Made by a program: the position numbers and the translations under genes
Assembly: GCA_022747635.1 (NCBI GenBank)
Contig: JAKTNV010000061.1
Coordinates: 186,001-250,000, forward strand
Direction of reading: 5' to 3'
From: Hetaerina americana
Lineage: Eukaryota > Arthropoda > Insecta > Odonata > Calopterygidae
Length of the DNA: 64,000 bases
Shown: one piece after another, positions 21,201-33,099 of the stretch
How the letters are laid out: the number at the start of each line of letters is the position of its first letter
Numbering within the stretch: the first letter of the stretch is position 1
Notes under the pieces: generated by a model
Databases searched by the model: none
What the model was told of the DNA's origin: nothing
What the model saw: the letters and a program-made list of their open reading frames with translations, nothing else

Positions 21201-22210
21201 AGTTAGAGGCTCTTCCCTCGTGCAGTTGCATCTCAATGTTCTCAGAATAATCTCAGGATTATTTTGGAGGGCTCTTTTTGAGAAAGCACAATGTATCCTT
21301 CGTTTCTCCTTCAAAATTTTTAGCGAAGGTCCCGCTTAAGGCCGAATTTAAAACTGCCGGATTTTCACGCAGAACTGTTTCATTACCGATTACTCCCTAT
21401 CGTTTTGCCACTTCGATCAATCATTTTTAAACAATTGCTTCCGTCTCGATGAAGTAGTTGCATTAAGAGTGTCAGTCGAGTTTTTCGTTTATTTTATTCA
21501 GGAATTGACATAAAAGAAAGTGCGTTTGAGTGGATGTTCAGGGTCACGCCTTTCCCAGTGTGATCTAATATTGTGGAATATTACTGAATTTGTATTTATT
21601 TACTGACATGACTCTTTTTCCTGTCACCGCCGATTATCAGATTCGTTTTACATCGTCATACAAAAAAAAGTATTTTCCAACGAAAAATTGATAACGGTGA
21701 GTCGTTCTATCTTTTAGTTATCCACATTATGCTTTATTTTTTATGTATTTTCTTTGAAATTGAAGGCATACAGATATATTTTTTGGACAACCTACAATGA
21801 CACGAGTTCCAGAATAATTAATGTGTAATTTGCATAACTTAAACTTGGTAAACGTTGACTTTTTGCAAATTATATACATTTTCCTAACAGTTTCTCGTGT
21901 GCCGTTATTTTCGATGTCTAGTTACAATGTTGACTAAAAATCGATTGTAATGTTTTAGTTTTTAGTTTCACGTCATTTATATCTTCCCAACAAAGAAAAC
22001 GTTATGTCATGAAGTGATGTCCCAAGTGAATTGCATCGACGCCTACCAGGCATCTTTTCTATGCACATGAGATTTTCATTTATGTTTAAATTCTGGGAAC
22101 TTGAATTCACGCGCAAAATTATGTAATGAGATTAGGCACAGCCACATGTTTAGGAGATTTAGAAGCAAGTGACGAAGTCGCGAGAATGACGATTTGGAAA
22201 TTTTGGATCG
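21201..22210. other. No feature recognised
   Basis: AT-rich sequence without recognisable genes or repeats. Confidence 0.5.
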
Positions 22211-22214
22211 AAAA

Positions 22215-22710
22215 AGTGATGAGCGGGACCTCAATTATAGAATTCAGGGTTCATCGTTAGATCAAGTTAAATATTTGGGGGTAGTCTAACACATTTGGTG
22301 AACGCATCGGAAAAATGTACAGACCTTCATTCATTATACGGGTGGTGGGGAAAGGTAATGGTAAAGTTTAAGAGAGGTGTTCCTTCGCTTTTAGTTAGGC
22401 CACATTTGGAACACGCTCGTAAGTATTTGGGATCCTTGGGAGAAAGCGTTGATGAGAGAATTACATAAAATCCTGAGAAAATCCGTCAGATTCGTCAAAA
22501 AATTTGATGACTAGAAATTGAGTGTGACGGGTTTTTTAAAGCAATTAGTCGAGGAGCCGCTCTGTGCGAGAAGAGGATAAGGTTGAAAACACATGAATTT
22601 AACAATAACACAAAGGGAATTTCAATGACCCCACACTAATTGGGTAGTCTAGACCACAAAGATAGGATAATGGAACACACTCCAGTTCAGATACGAAACA
22701 TGTAGATGTA
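22215..22710 (+). pseudogene. CR1/L2-like LINE, RT C-terminal fragment
   Basis: In broken frames the + strand reads DLNYRIQGSSLDQVKYLGV, then a GKMYRPSF block, RPHLEHARKYLGSLGESVDE (corresponding to the RPxLEYAxxxWDP block), and further degraded pieces of the C-terminus including LGSLDHKDR near 22,640-22,670. It is the same protein region as 20,285-20,530, in a more decayed copy. Confidence 0.65.
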
Positions 22711-22954
22711 AATGTTCGTTTTTTCCTACGACAATCCGGAATCACATTAGTAATAATAATAATAACAGTAATTAAATGTTGGTATGAACGGAAATTATGT
22801 TAAATGCTTTGTAGAGCTCCAGTTCCTTCCTTTGCCCATAGTTTACTGTTTTTAAGTAGATGTATTAGAATATGTAAGTGAAATAATTTTTTCGTGAACA
22901 TGGGCATCTGTGTGGATGTTCATTATCATATTTTTTTGAGGTAGCATTCTATTT

Positions 22955-23035
22955 TATGGGTGTTGACCTAACACCCTCGCCACAGGTCTTGCGGCGGGCA
23001 CCGGGGTATTTTGTAGATGTAGGTATGAGAGAGAG
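22955..23035 (+). repeat. LINE 3'-end repeat with GTAGAT terminus, copy 1
   Basis: GGGTGTTGACCTAACACCC forms a small hairpin and is followed by a GC-rich block and GGGGTATTTTGTAGATGTAG. It is closely similar to 27,740-27,800. It lies downstream of the CR1/L2-like fragment and reads like that family's last codons and 3' end. Confidence 0.55.
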
Positions 23036-23249
23036 AGAGTGTATAAGATCAGAGAGTTCAAATTCAGAACTGAGACCTTTTCCAATGGTATTTTTCCTTT
23101 ATCGTCTTCATCAATACACTCCCCAGTAAGCAGTCACAATAATGTGTGATCAAATTTCTGCTGGCGTATGCAAAATGATGGTATCAGAATTAGTTGCTTA
23201 TTTGGCAATAATATTTTTTAAATCCTCAAATAATTGCGCTGTACCTTAA

Positions 23250-23620
23250 GACTGGACATAAGCCACTGTCACGCCCATATTTATAAAAAAAATGGTGGCA
23301 GAGAACATCGGAGTGATCAGTAGCCCATTTTCCTCACATCCATTTCATGCGAAATCTTAAGAGCACAGTTCAATCATGAAGTAAGTATCTTCATACCCAG
23401 AGTTAACCGATGAAAACCTGCATGGTTTACATAAGGGTACATCTTGCGAGACTCAACTGACTCTCTTTGTTCGTGATATTTTCCTCTTGGGTGAAAATAA
23501 TGTTCAGCTCGGGGTTACATGACTAAATTTTAAAAAGGTGTTCGACGGAATTTCGAATTCCTTCAAAGGAACTCAATCTGTATCATTTCTCTGTGAAGTA
23601 AGTTGTAAATAGTTTGGAGG
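23250..23620 (+). pseudogene. CR1/L2-like LINE, RT palm fragment
   Basis: The + strand reads ATVTPIFIKK, a decayed YRPIS region (ISSPFSSHPFHAKS), then LTDENLHGLHKGTSCETQLT and LFVRDIF, then LNFKKVFDGIS. These correspond to the RT blocks TPIxKK, NYRPISL, LxxxQxGFRKGxSCxTQL and LDFxKAFDxVS. It is decayed, with deletions. As it covers the region upstream of the 22,215-22,710 piece but lies to its right, it is a second copy. Confidence 0.72.
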
Positions 23621-23779
23621 TGAGTTTCTAGGTTACGACAGTTTTAATAGCGATTAGATCAGTAATTATATGATTTTTAATGTCATTGTTAATTATAAAA
23701 CGCAGTTGCCAAATTTAATTTATCTCACAGTTTAATTTAGTTAATGTAACGCGAGACATTTTCATGCCCATAAATTATT

Positions 23780-24470
23780 GGAAATGGGACTTGGTGTCTT
23801 TCAACAGAAGCTCCTATCTGGGAATTTCCAGAGGGTAAGGTTAAGGGGAAGGCTAAGTGCTTCTGTGAAGGCAGGGGCCTTCCATATCTCCACATCTTAT
23901 GTTCAACCGCCTTCCCCCTCCCAACTTTTCCCCTGCCTGCGGTGGTCGAGCTTTCTGGCCATTCCCCCCCCCCCCCCCCGCCGGGAGCTTCGCTCCTCCC
24001 CATCCTCTTTACCCATTAGAACGGTCCGTCCTTCCTTCGCTCTGGCCCCCCGCGCAAGGAGAACCGCGAGTTAAAAGATGCCGAATTCCCGCCCTTGCAA
24101 GTGAAAGGGGGCAAGCCTCCTTCCCCACCGTCTTCCCACTCCCTCTCTCCCCCCCCCCCCTAATTTTCTATCCGCCCCCTCCCCTATCGTCTTTCGTTGT
24201 GGGACTAGCGTCTTCGCTCTTCATTCTTCTCCACGCCGGAAGCAACAGGCATATCATCCCGCGAGTGCCTGGTGTTCGGGGGCAAGACATTTCGCTCTAT
24301 GAGGAGCAAGTGGTGACCGTTGCTCGTTTAACTAGTGCGTCCAGGCCTTGATTTCTCGCCGCGACGAATCTCCATTTGTGACACCTAGTCCAGCGATTTC
24401 CTTCTGTTTTGTTTATTGTGGACTTTTCATCGACCCTCACTGCGAGTTACTTCATACATCCCATCTATAT
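23780..24470. promoter_or_regulatory. GC- and pyrimidine-rich block, possible promoter or CpG island
   Basis: About 0.7 kb much richer in C, G and CpG than the flanks, with C runs at 23,964-23,979 (16 C) and 24,149-24,160 (12 C). No protein is recognised in any frame. In AT-rich arthropod DNA such a block can mark a promoter and 5' UTR, but it is not identified by any motif. It could equally be a decayed repeat. Confidence 0.3.
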
Positions 24471-27400
24471 TTAATTTATATTCCGATTTAAATCAATTTC
24501 CCTTCGATGCTGGGAGTGGGTCGCACTGGAAGTAATGTGTTGAGAGAGGGGGATGCTGTATCATTTGGGGGCAAAATATTTGGCAGTTGTCTTTTTGTAT
24601 CGGATCCACTCTTAATTTGTTGGCGTTTGTTCCTGCTAACAATGGTGTTAGATCAGTTCTTATTTGGCATCACATTTCAAATTTTTTTCTGTATTTGTGT
24701 TGAAATTTGTAACCTCGGAGTGCTTGAAAATTGTGCTTAGAGGTGGTGGGAGCCGTTTAAGGATATCGGGTGTCTCATCCGTATGAAAGGGTAAGTGAAT
24801 ATTTTTACAGTCGCCATGCTGCCTCGTGTGTACGGAATATTGATGTTGCATAGGTGAATGTGCAGAGAATAGGGGAATCCATAATTATTGCCAAGATTTT
24901 TTAATGAGGTTTGGAAACCTCATGGCTCTCATATTGACTTTGTCATGCTAAAAATATTAATAATTTAATCACGCATTGATTTTTCAGTGTTCATTTGTCT
25001 AAATTATAAGAGAAAGTATCTTCCCTTGACTAAATTATGTTAATATTTCTCGAACAGGTTCTGTGCCTAAACGGCATCCCACAGTGGCAATGGAAAATTA
25101 GATGAGTACAGTAGTTTTATACTTTTTTAATTAATATATTTTGTGCTCTCGTCTAAAACATTGTGTCTTCTCGGCCACAACTTGCCATGTCAGGAAAGTT
25201 TAAACTTGTGTTTGCTGTTTTGATCCTCATGATTTTTTTTTGGCTTTTAGATGAATTTATCCTTTGATCGGTTGCCCGTTAAATTCCAAGTGTGATTGCG
25301 GAAGAAATTGAGATATTTTTTTGTCATCGAATGCTCACATTTTTTTCCAAATTCCGCCAAAATTTTCGATAACTTTTGGATTCATTGTGAACTACGAAAT
25401 TACATCTCTGTCTGGTTTTTTAGAGCTCCAACCGAAGGAAAACCACAAGCCTAATTGAATTAATACTAGTTTATGGTCTTGGATTTTTCGGTTTTTAAGG
25501 AACGAATAATTCATGTCATGTCAAATGTTATAAATGTTAATCTGCTCTTTGTATGGCATCAATACTTGGCTTTGTGATGGAATGTATAATGTATTATGTT
25601 ACCCTCTTCGACATCGGAATTAGGCGGGGAATATTTTTTCAAACGCAACACGTTAGCTCTATAATTTATGAATCTTCGAAAGACATTCCGTGTACTCTAC
25701 TATCGTCATTTAAGTTCCTGTCGTGAATTGTGTTAATTCTTCCTTATTGATTTAAGAGAGGTATTTTTTGTGCCGGTTTTTATGCAGTGTGTCCCTATTT
25801 CCCACTAATCAATTAAAACAAGAGTGGTTTACGAGATGACAGGTTGTGTAAAACTAAGTAAATGAACTGTATAATTAGATATTTAGATATTGGCAATCGT
25901 TTCCTTGATATTTAATTGTAACTTGAAATCATATGTCTGAATGGTTAGCAAAAACGGTTTTAACGGTATCTTTAACTTTGAAGTTGTCGTTCGTTTATTA
26001 TTTTCTATGAATTATGGTATTTAATATCTCTCGTGCTCAGTTGCATTGTTAGAATTTATCATTTTAAAGAACTTGACCAATCGAATTCCCTTGGTTTCGC
26101 GGCGTTAAGTCATAATGTTCCCCTAACATTCTCCATCATTGCGTGTAATATCGTCACAGTCGGAAAATAGTTAATGGTCTTTCGCGAATAATGTTTCACG
26201 AATTAAATCGAATCCCCAGGTTTTTACATTCTTGAGCACTACGATGTCCGAATGGGGTATTTTCTAAACAATCTCTCCATGAAACTCGATTTAAAAAAAT
26301 AATCCTGGTATTGAACGCGTCTCTTTTCATCGGCACTGGCAATTTCGTACTAATTCTTATCCTCATGTCATTAATTAATTCAAGAGTTGTGGCATATGAG
26401 GTGATATGGCCTTTTAAATAAGTACTTCCTATTTCTGGCGCCCAAAATGCGTATCAATATGTTACAAAGTCCTATTTGGTTTCTTAATCATTTCGAGATA
26501 GTTATTTGTCAAAATTACTATAGCGACTGAATCTCCTGGCAAGTTGTTACCTTCATATTCAGCGGATTACGTGCTCTGATTGTTATTAATATTTCAACAA
26601 GAAAGGAATCGGAACTCCCGTTCGATCATGAAAAGCATACTTAAATTGCATTAATTTTTCAACTTTAAGATCGGTGATATTTGAACAGCTACGAGTGAAA
26701 ATTATTAGAGTAATTAATTGATGAATTACATTCCAAATTCATGTACAATTACGCAAATACTAAGTAGTATTCTGCAACTTTCCACCGTGGGTAATATGAA
26801 TGGAATTGGAAACATGCGTCCAAGAATGGAGTTCAGAATTGAGGCGTTCGTGCCACCAACTTGATGAGCATTCATGATTAGAAATATTTCATGGAGTTTT
26901 CTAAATTCCTTGTAAATCAAAAAAAATTGAAATGAAAGTAAGATACGGAGAAAATAAAAAAATACGATGTTGATGACAGATAAGAATTATTTCACGCATT
27001 CATTGAATGCCTGGTGCATTTACACGTTCTTGGATATGTTTTTTGTTGCTTTCGTTTAAAAAAACTTGAAAAGTGTTTTATAATCAGAGCATTTAGCGAT
27101 TCAGTTGAATACTAGTATATTCCTGGTAGAACAAAAGCTACGACGATTCTAAATAGCTTCTGCAATATTATACAGGATATATGTACTTGCTTGACGTGTT
27201 CAATAGGCGACAAAAATTATTTATTTTTGAATACACGCGTTTATTGCATGTAAGGTGGAGTTACCTTGTGGAGAAAACGAGTACATCCTGTGAGGAAAAG
27301 TTACACTTTCTCTTCAGACAATGAACTTCCTGCTTTGTAATAAATTCAAGACGAGCTGATGGTCATTTCATTGAGCATTGAAATGCAAAAAATCGTAGGT

Positions 27401-27690
27401 GATTCTTTCCACTTCTAATTTATTTAAGTGAACTCTTCGCTAAATAAATTATTCTTCTGGCTGCCTTAAATATACGGTGGTGAACACACTTCCATCTCAT
27501 TCAAGCGCAGTCAATAAATTCAGAGCTTTTCTTAGAAACGGATCCCGTTTCAAGTGCTAGAAGTTATTTCAAAACCCCTGACACCGCCCAGAAGTGGAGA
27601 AAGAAGCCGAACTGGATAAAGGGATTGGCAACATTCTGACATAGTGACTAATGCTGTGGGTTGGAAGTCCTGTCATAGTAGTTATTTTGT
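24471..27690. other. No feature recognised
   Basis: About 3.2 kb of AT-rich sequence, intron-like or intergenic. Open frames are short and unrecognised; no repeat or RNA gene seen. Confidence 0.5.
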
Positions 27691-27699
27691 GTAAGTTAG

Positions 27700-27800
27700 T
27701 TACACTTACATTTTTGTTTTCCATGCGGTTTTCTTGTTTTACGGGTGGTGTTCCCTACCACCTTCCGCCACACCCCCTTGCGGGGTATTGTGTAGATATA
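27700..27800 (+). repeat. LINE 3'-end repeat with GTAGAT terminus, copy 2
   Basis: GGGTGGTGTTCCCTACCACC forms a hairpin, followed by CGCCACACCCCCTTGCGGGG and TATTGTGTAGATATATAG. Same organisation as 22,955-23,035. No coding part remains here. Confidence 0.55.
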
Positions 27801-29392
27801 TAGATAACCTCTCTACGTCGTTGACATAGTACTTTTAAGGATAGTTACCGAGTTTAGAGAGAACCATAAATCCATCGAGAATATCCTGAGTAAAGAGCAG
27901 AATAGAGTTTAAGTCGATGCCTTTAGAATAAATGTTCTTATTTAACATTTTAACAGAAAATGTGCGATTCCATTATGAAAATTTCAGCATCCATCAGGGT
28001 CCCTGGGCTTTCCCTTCGCCCCTTGAGATAGTGCAACAATTAACAGCCCTGTTAGCAGTTCTGTAGCTTCCTCGAATATCCTATTAAGATTCTTTGAAGA
28101 CCGTTTGAAATTGGAGTGAATATTTCCAAATTCCATTAGACCTAAAAGTTTCGTGCTGTAGTGAAAGTCATCTTGAGTCTTGGAAAGAAAGCGGTCGTGT
28201 GGAAATGTTAATGGCGTTGGTAATTCAGTTCATCCCCTCCATCCAAATGCCTGTCCCTGTCCATGAAGAATGTCTTGTATTTTAGAACTATCCCCATCAT
28301 GTCATATTGCCGTTTGATGCTCTCCGCTGAAGTTGAATCGGTATTGTTTTCAACACCTACAGAAAATATACTGTGGTCCAAATAAGGTCCATCTGCATTC
28401 AGCCCTATGATAAAAGTTTCGTATCCTAACTGCCCATTTCATGCAAATGGTAAGGCAGGAGCTACATTGAAGTGACAATCAAGAAATACGTCGAATTAAT
28501 TTATTAGTGGCAATAAACCATTTTAAAGTGAGTCATGCATTGCGTTATCCGAATCAAGGTCACCAGGGGGTAGTTATTATAAAACTAAGTGGATTAGAGG
28601 TATTAAATAGTTCCAGCGGGAAGAAACTACGTATTGTGGAAGCTCAACATCAATGATGACAGAGTAACTAGAATAAAACATGAATGAGCGGCAATATTAA
28701 ACAATGTAATGCTGCGATTATCCGCGCAGATACAATTTCAGGCCCTAACCGTGGGGTGCTTTTTTTTTAATTTCGGCCCACGCTACCCCGGAATTTTTTA
28801 ATCCAAGAATCGGAATGAACTTAGCCGTTTGTGATCGCGTGTCGCTTTGTGTCAATTGTCACCAAAATTAGTTTTCTTCCCCGGGATGAATGTTTGTAAA
28901 TTCTATATTTATTTTGAAGAATATTGTATTATGTATAACTCACGCTGACTACTTCTAGCGATTTTTATTTTTCAGAAATGTAATGTGCATTGAAGAATAG
29001 TATTAGATCAAATGGACTTAAGATATTGTATTTATGCTAAAGCGTATGGTGATGCCGTCAATAATAAGAATTAGTGATGACGACGAGCAAAAGTGTGGGG
29101 CATAACGTCGACAGGCCCGGCCTAAATTCGCGAATTCGGAGCGGAATCTTGTGAATTTCCCTGTATAATCCGACCACTCGATGAAAATCATTTTACATAT
29201 TGGGCTAAAAACACGAATATTACGAGGTGACTGCGATGACGGTTTGTCGCATATATTTGAGAAAAATCAATTAAGATGCTGGTATTTGTGTATTAACCAG
29301 ACGCATAAATAGTATATTAGCTCATCCAATAGTAACCAAAGCAAAGATTATCGCAAAAAACGGTTGGGTTGTTTGCAAATGCTGATGTAATC
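27801..29392. other. No feature recognised
   Basis: AT-rich sequence upstream of the U1 gene. No clear snRNA proximal sequence element could be picked out by eye in the 100 bp before 29,393. Confidence 0.45.
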
Positions 29393-29555
29393 ATACTTAC
29401 CTGGCGTAGGGGCTACCGTGATCCTTAAGGCGGTTCCCCCAGGACGAGGCTTACCCATTGCACTCCGGGTAGGCTGACCCCTGCGATTGCCCCAAATGTG
29501 GGTAACTCGGGCGCGTAATTTTTGGTAGTAGGGACTGCGTTCGCGCCGTCCCTCA
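29393..29555 (+). ncRNA. U1: U1 spliceosomal snRNA gene or pseudogene with a variant loop I
   Basis: About 163 nt, the normal U1 length. The 5' end is ATACTTACCTG; its ACTTACCTG (29,395-29,403) pairs with 5' splice sites and is unchanged. Stem-loop II keeps the U1A-binding loop ATTGCACTCC (29,457-29,466), and its stem GCTTACCC/GGGTAGGC pairs fully. The Sm site AATTTTTGG (29,517-29,525) is intact, and stem-loop IV with a TTCG-type loop closes the molecule. Loop I, which binds U1-70K through GAUCANGAAG in animals, reads GATCCTTAAG (29,420-29,429), three changes in the middle. That argues for a pseudogene or a divergent variant, although everything else looks functional. Confidence 0.9.
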
Positions 29556-31785
29556 ATAACTCTTCCATTGGTTCTTGTTGCTCTTCAGTTGATTAGGATG
29601 CCGTCGATGTACCTTTCGCGGGTTAATTTCTCCGATTGAACTCTTTGCGGTCATTCGCGTGTAAGTAGTCCTTGACTCCTGGGTGCTTTTCGGAGACTAA
29701 ATTGAGCACTTGTTAAAATTAGTTATTGTTGGTATGGCGCTGGGTAGGGTCACTCACTCAATGGTTAGTTATCCACCGTCAGGAGGGCCTTATCAATTAT
29801 TTTGTTGGATTTTTTTGGTATCATCTTTCTATCAAACATTTCAAAGGCCCTCATCCTCTCCTGTGGCGCGCATTTCATACTGTCGGCTTAGTTCAAGGCG
29901 ATATCACTCATTCTTGCCAGCGAACCAAATGTCGCGTTGATTGCTGCGGCATTTCAGTATCTTACGAATCATTGTATTTGGCCCCAATGGAGGTGCCACA
30001 GGTATTATTTTAATACCAAAAATAAAGTAGAATTCATATAACTTGTAATGCTAAAAGAAATCGAAAAATGCCAATTGTATTTGAGTCAGTGAGGGAGACG
30101 AATTGAAATTTAATTGCTTTTGGCTTTGTGGTATTCTGGTCTGGTGAAAAATATATGCTAGTCATACGAAAACTGTATTCACCGGGTGAAGGTGTATATT
30201 ATTGTTGTGAAATTGGAAATAGGGCAAATATGGATGCAAGAGTCCCTGTTCCCTCCGACGGTCAATTTGTGAGGAAAACTTGATGAAGGTCATCAGCGTT
30301 TCTGATGGAACAATATATGTTCTTTCTTTGTCAAATCGCCTCTTCAATCTTTGCAATGCCTCACCAACCCCCCTTGACTCCCAAGTGGATTTCTTAGTTG
30401 GTGTAAACCGTACGCCAACATTGATCTAGACGGCAGTGGTAATCAAATTCCCCGATAGCTTCTCTAGCGCACCGAGTGGCAAATGCTGGTGGAAATAGTG
30501 TTCAAATTCCCCGGTGGCGTTGTAGTGCAAGAAGTGGCTGAATTGGTTGCCAGCGGCATTAAGAAGTGTCCCAGCGGTTTATCCGAGGGCGCCATTTCCA
30601 AAGTTCGTGTAGAAGTTCCCGTGTGTGACTTGAATGTTTTACGTCAGCGTGTGTACCTGCGATCCGGAATGACGACTATGATACTGCAATGTAGTAACAC
30701 ATTTTTAGCAATAACAATGCTAATGTGAGCTGTAATTTTTATTCGTAAAACGTACGTTCTTTCGTCAGTACAATAAATCAATTCTTGCTTTGACACTTCC
30801 CTTTGTGGCGAAAGGTGGGGTCACACTTAGTATCGTGCTATCTCCTATTGAAATGTTTTAACGTGTGGTTATGATTAATAATTAATGTAGTTTTTAGTAA
30901 TATGCCCATAGCATCAATGGGTGGTGACACAATGTGACGGCAACACAACGAATTCCCCTAGAACGTCCCCCACCCTAGAAATTCTATAATACTTTAAAAA
31001 AAAGTTTTAGTAATTCGCTGGGAGGGGGATGTTACAATTGGTTGAATTGCCGTTATATATATTTCTTTGTATTTTATACTTTGAAAAATGTTCCGGTGTT
31101 ATATTTATTTATAATATTCATAATTATTCTTGGGCGTAGGAAAAACCCGAAGGAATCCTTTGACAGGCTCATTCGTAGTATGCGTGAGGAAGGACGTTTG
31201 ACGAAAAACGAAGGGCAGAGAGTGATGTCACATCAGTAACGAGGTCGCAGTTGAATGGAAGGATTAGAGAGTTTAACGTTCGTTAGTGAAGGTATGTCAC
31301 AAATATCGTAAGTTTAGTAGTTATGCAGAAGTTTTAGACTGCTGATGAACTGTAAGTCGGGATGGGCAGTGTTGGACAAGGTCAAGTTAAGGATATGTAT
31401 GGTCCTCTTGCCATGCATGGTCTGGTTGCCTTGATTCCAGGTATCATATCAAAGTAGTCTGATATGCGGATGGTGAAGCTTTATTCAACCATGAATCACT
31501 GCTTTGTGCAAAATACCGTGGGTAAGGTTTTGGGTGAGAGTCCATTATAAAAGATAAACGCTTTGCATGTAAGATGAGTATGAGAACCATAATAGAAAAA
31601 CTGCCTAAGGAAACGAAATTCTTCGCCTACTGTTGTTCATGATCAAATTATTAGAAAGGCAGGTTCAATTTTTTGGCACTTATCTCTGGTATTATTCGTC
31701 TATATGTAGATGTATTCTTTGATTCAACCAGCAAAATTCATAATTCCTATTCAATTGCTCTCGGCTCAACTTTGTATTCATGTTT
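29556..31785. other. No confident feature
   Basis: Several short open frames (for example about 80 codons at 30,483-30,728) resemble nothing I know. Stretches near 31,165-31,195 and 31,339-31,395 faintly resemble the RTE element (around 17,545 and 17,965) and may be very old remnants. Confidence 0.35.
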
Positions 31786-32245
31786 ACTAAATGAAGAATA
31801 CAATGTATTTTTCCACTACAGGACTTTGAATTTGCAATTTTTCAGAAAAGTACCACCACAGACCACATCATGCCCTCCAACACCCGCCATCACATATCGC
31901 ATAAGTTTTCCACTTTTCATTTCCTACTAAACAGGCTGTTGGCCATTCTTCTTTCCAGAAGTGATTTTGTTAAAGAACTCAAAACGATTGAAGGTTTAGC
32001 AATAAAAAATGGCTACAAAAAATTTAATTGACAAAATACTGCAAAGAAAATGTTCCTCCAAAGCATACAATCTTTTGTTCAAAACAATTAATACAGAGGA
32101 AATAGGTTATAAATGGTGCAAACTCCCATATTATGGATTAATTTCACAGAAGTTAGCCAACCTTTTTCCAAGGGAGAAATTTCGAATAGCTTTTTATTAT
32201 ACTAATAATTTAAAATCATTCTTGAATACTACAAAAGACAAAATA

Positions 32246-32440
32246 CCCGACCCCGGTGGCGGCGGGGTAACGTCCTCGTCTGCCATTCCAAGGGTCGCGG
32301 GTTTGATTCCCGCCTGGGTGAGTTTCGCTCCATCTAGGGCTTGGGTGTTTGTAAATGTGACCATTGTTATCTTTGTTAATAGTTCGATGTAAAGGCCAAA
32401 ATGAGCTGTTTTCGGACTTATACTGAATAAATAAATAAAT
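32246..32440 (+). mobile_element. tRNA-derived SINE with AAAT-repeat tail
   Basis: A tRNA-like head begins at ACCCCGGTGGC. It has a box A-like region at 32,256-32,272 and a box B, GGTTTGATTCC, at 32,300-32,310. A body of about 110 bp follows, and it ends TGAATAAATAAATAAATAC. It interrupts the PLE coding sequence between FLNTTKDKI and KSGIYKLSC. Flanking ACAAAAT/ACAAAAAT may be the target duplication. It differs from the SINE at 947-1251 in body and tail, so it probably relies on a different LINE. Confidence 0.8.
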
Positions 32441-32957
32441 ACATACAAAAATTAAAGTGGCATTTATAAGTTATCTTGTAAGTTATGTAGTGCTATATAT
32501 ATAGGTCAAACAGGGAGATAATTAAAAGCAGGGGTGGAGGAACACAAACACTGTTTCAGGAAATGTGACCTCAAGCAATCACACTTCGCCAAACATCTAT
32601 GGGAAGAAAATCATGGGAGTGATTTCAACCTGGAACTCTTACACCAGATGGAAAAAGGAATGAGGGTGGACAAGTGGGAAGAGATGGAAATCAGGAAGAA
32701 TTTAAAAACGGGTCATTTGGTTAACGATTTATTGTTTGAGTGCCTCTCCCCAATCCTGGAAGTACCCCTTTCCTTCACAGAAAGACCCAACAAACCCCCA
32801 CCCCACTGTAAACCAACCAATCACCTTTCCTGAAGCTTGACACCACTCTCCCCATCAACACAACCCCACGTTCTTTCCACTCCTTCTCCCCCCTCTCTCA
32901 CCCAGCCCTTCTCTCCCTCATGAATGGTACATAAATGGACCGCGACTTGATTAATTT

Positions 32958-32997
32958 GTACCTGATGATGATGCTTGAGCATTGTAACTAGTTGTAC
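32958..32997 (+). ncRNA. Hammerhead-ribozyme-like motif
   Basis: GTAC (32,958-32,961), CTGATGA (32,962-32,968), hairpin ATGC-TTGA-GCAT, then GTAA where GAAA is expected, CTAG (self-complementary), TT, and GTAC (32,994-32,997). Stem I (GTAC/GTAC), stem II and a palindromic stem III are all present. The single change in the GAAA block should reduce or abolish cleavage. Confidence 0.6.
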
Positions 32998-33099
32998 GTG
33001 ATTAAAGGGCAGTGGAAAGATGCATTGTATTTCCCCTCCAAGCAATCTAATTTATGTGAGAAGTGACCCTGCCACACATCAGTAGCAGTACCATTCTAG

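Larger units (their letters stand above)
31790..33030 (+). mobile_element. Penelope-like element, 3' half, split by a SINE
   Basis: The coding part is in shifted frames. The RT end reads LNLQFFRK, then STTTDHIMPSNTRHHISHKF, FLLNRLLAILLSR and FVKELKTIEGLAIKNGY (about 31,830-32,030). A linker follows to FLNTTKDKI (32,240). A SINE of about 195 bp is inserted there. The GIY-YIG endonuclease begins at about 32,457 with KSGIYKLSCKLCSAIYIGQT and continues as EEHKHCFRKCDLKQSHFAKH, EENHGSDFNLELLHQMEKG, ending near 32,833. The GIY and YIG pairs are both present. A stop lies just after IYIGQTGR. The 3' terminal region carries a hammerhead-like motif and ends near 33,030. The first half of the RT is missing. 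Confidence 0.85.

Noticed and set aside
31140..31395. Third old RTE fragment
   Set aside because: Short matches only (about 30-50 bases), too weak to call by eye; noted in the unassigned region.
32256..32310. A functional tRNA gene
   Set aside because: Same reasoning: it interrupts a PLE reading frame and ends in an AAAT tail.
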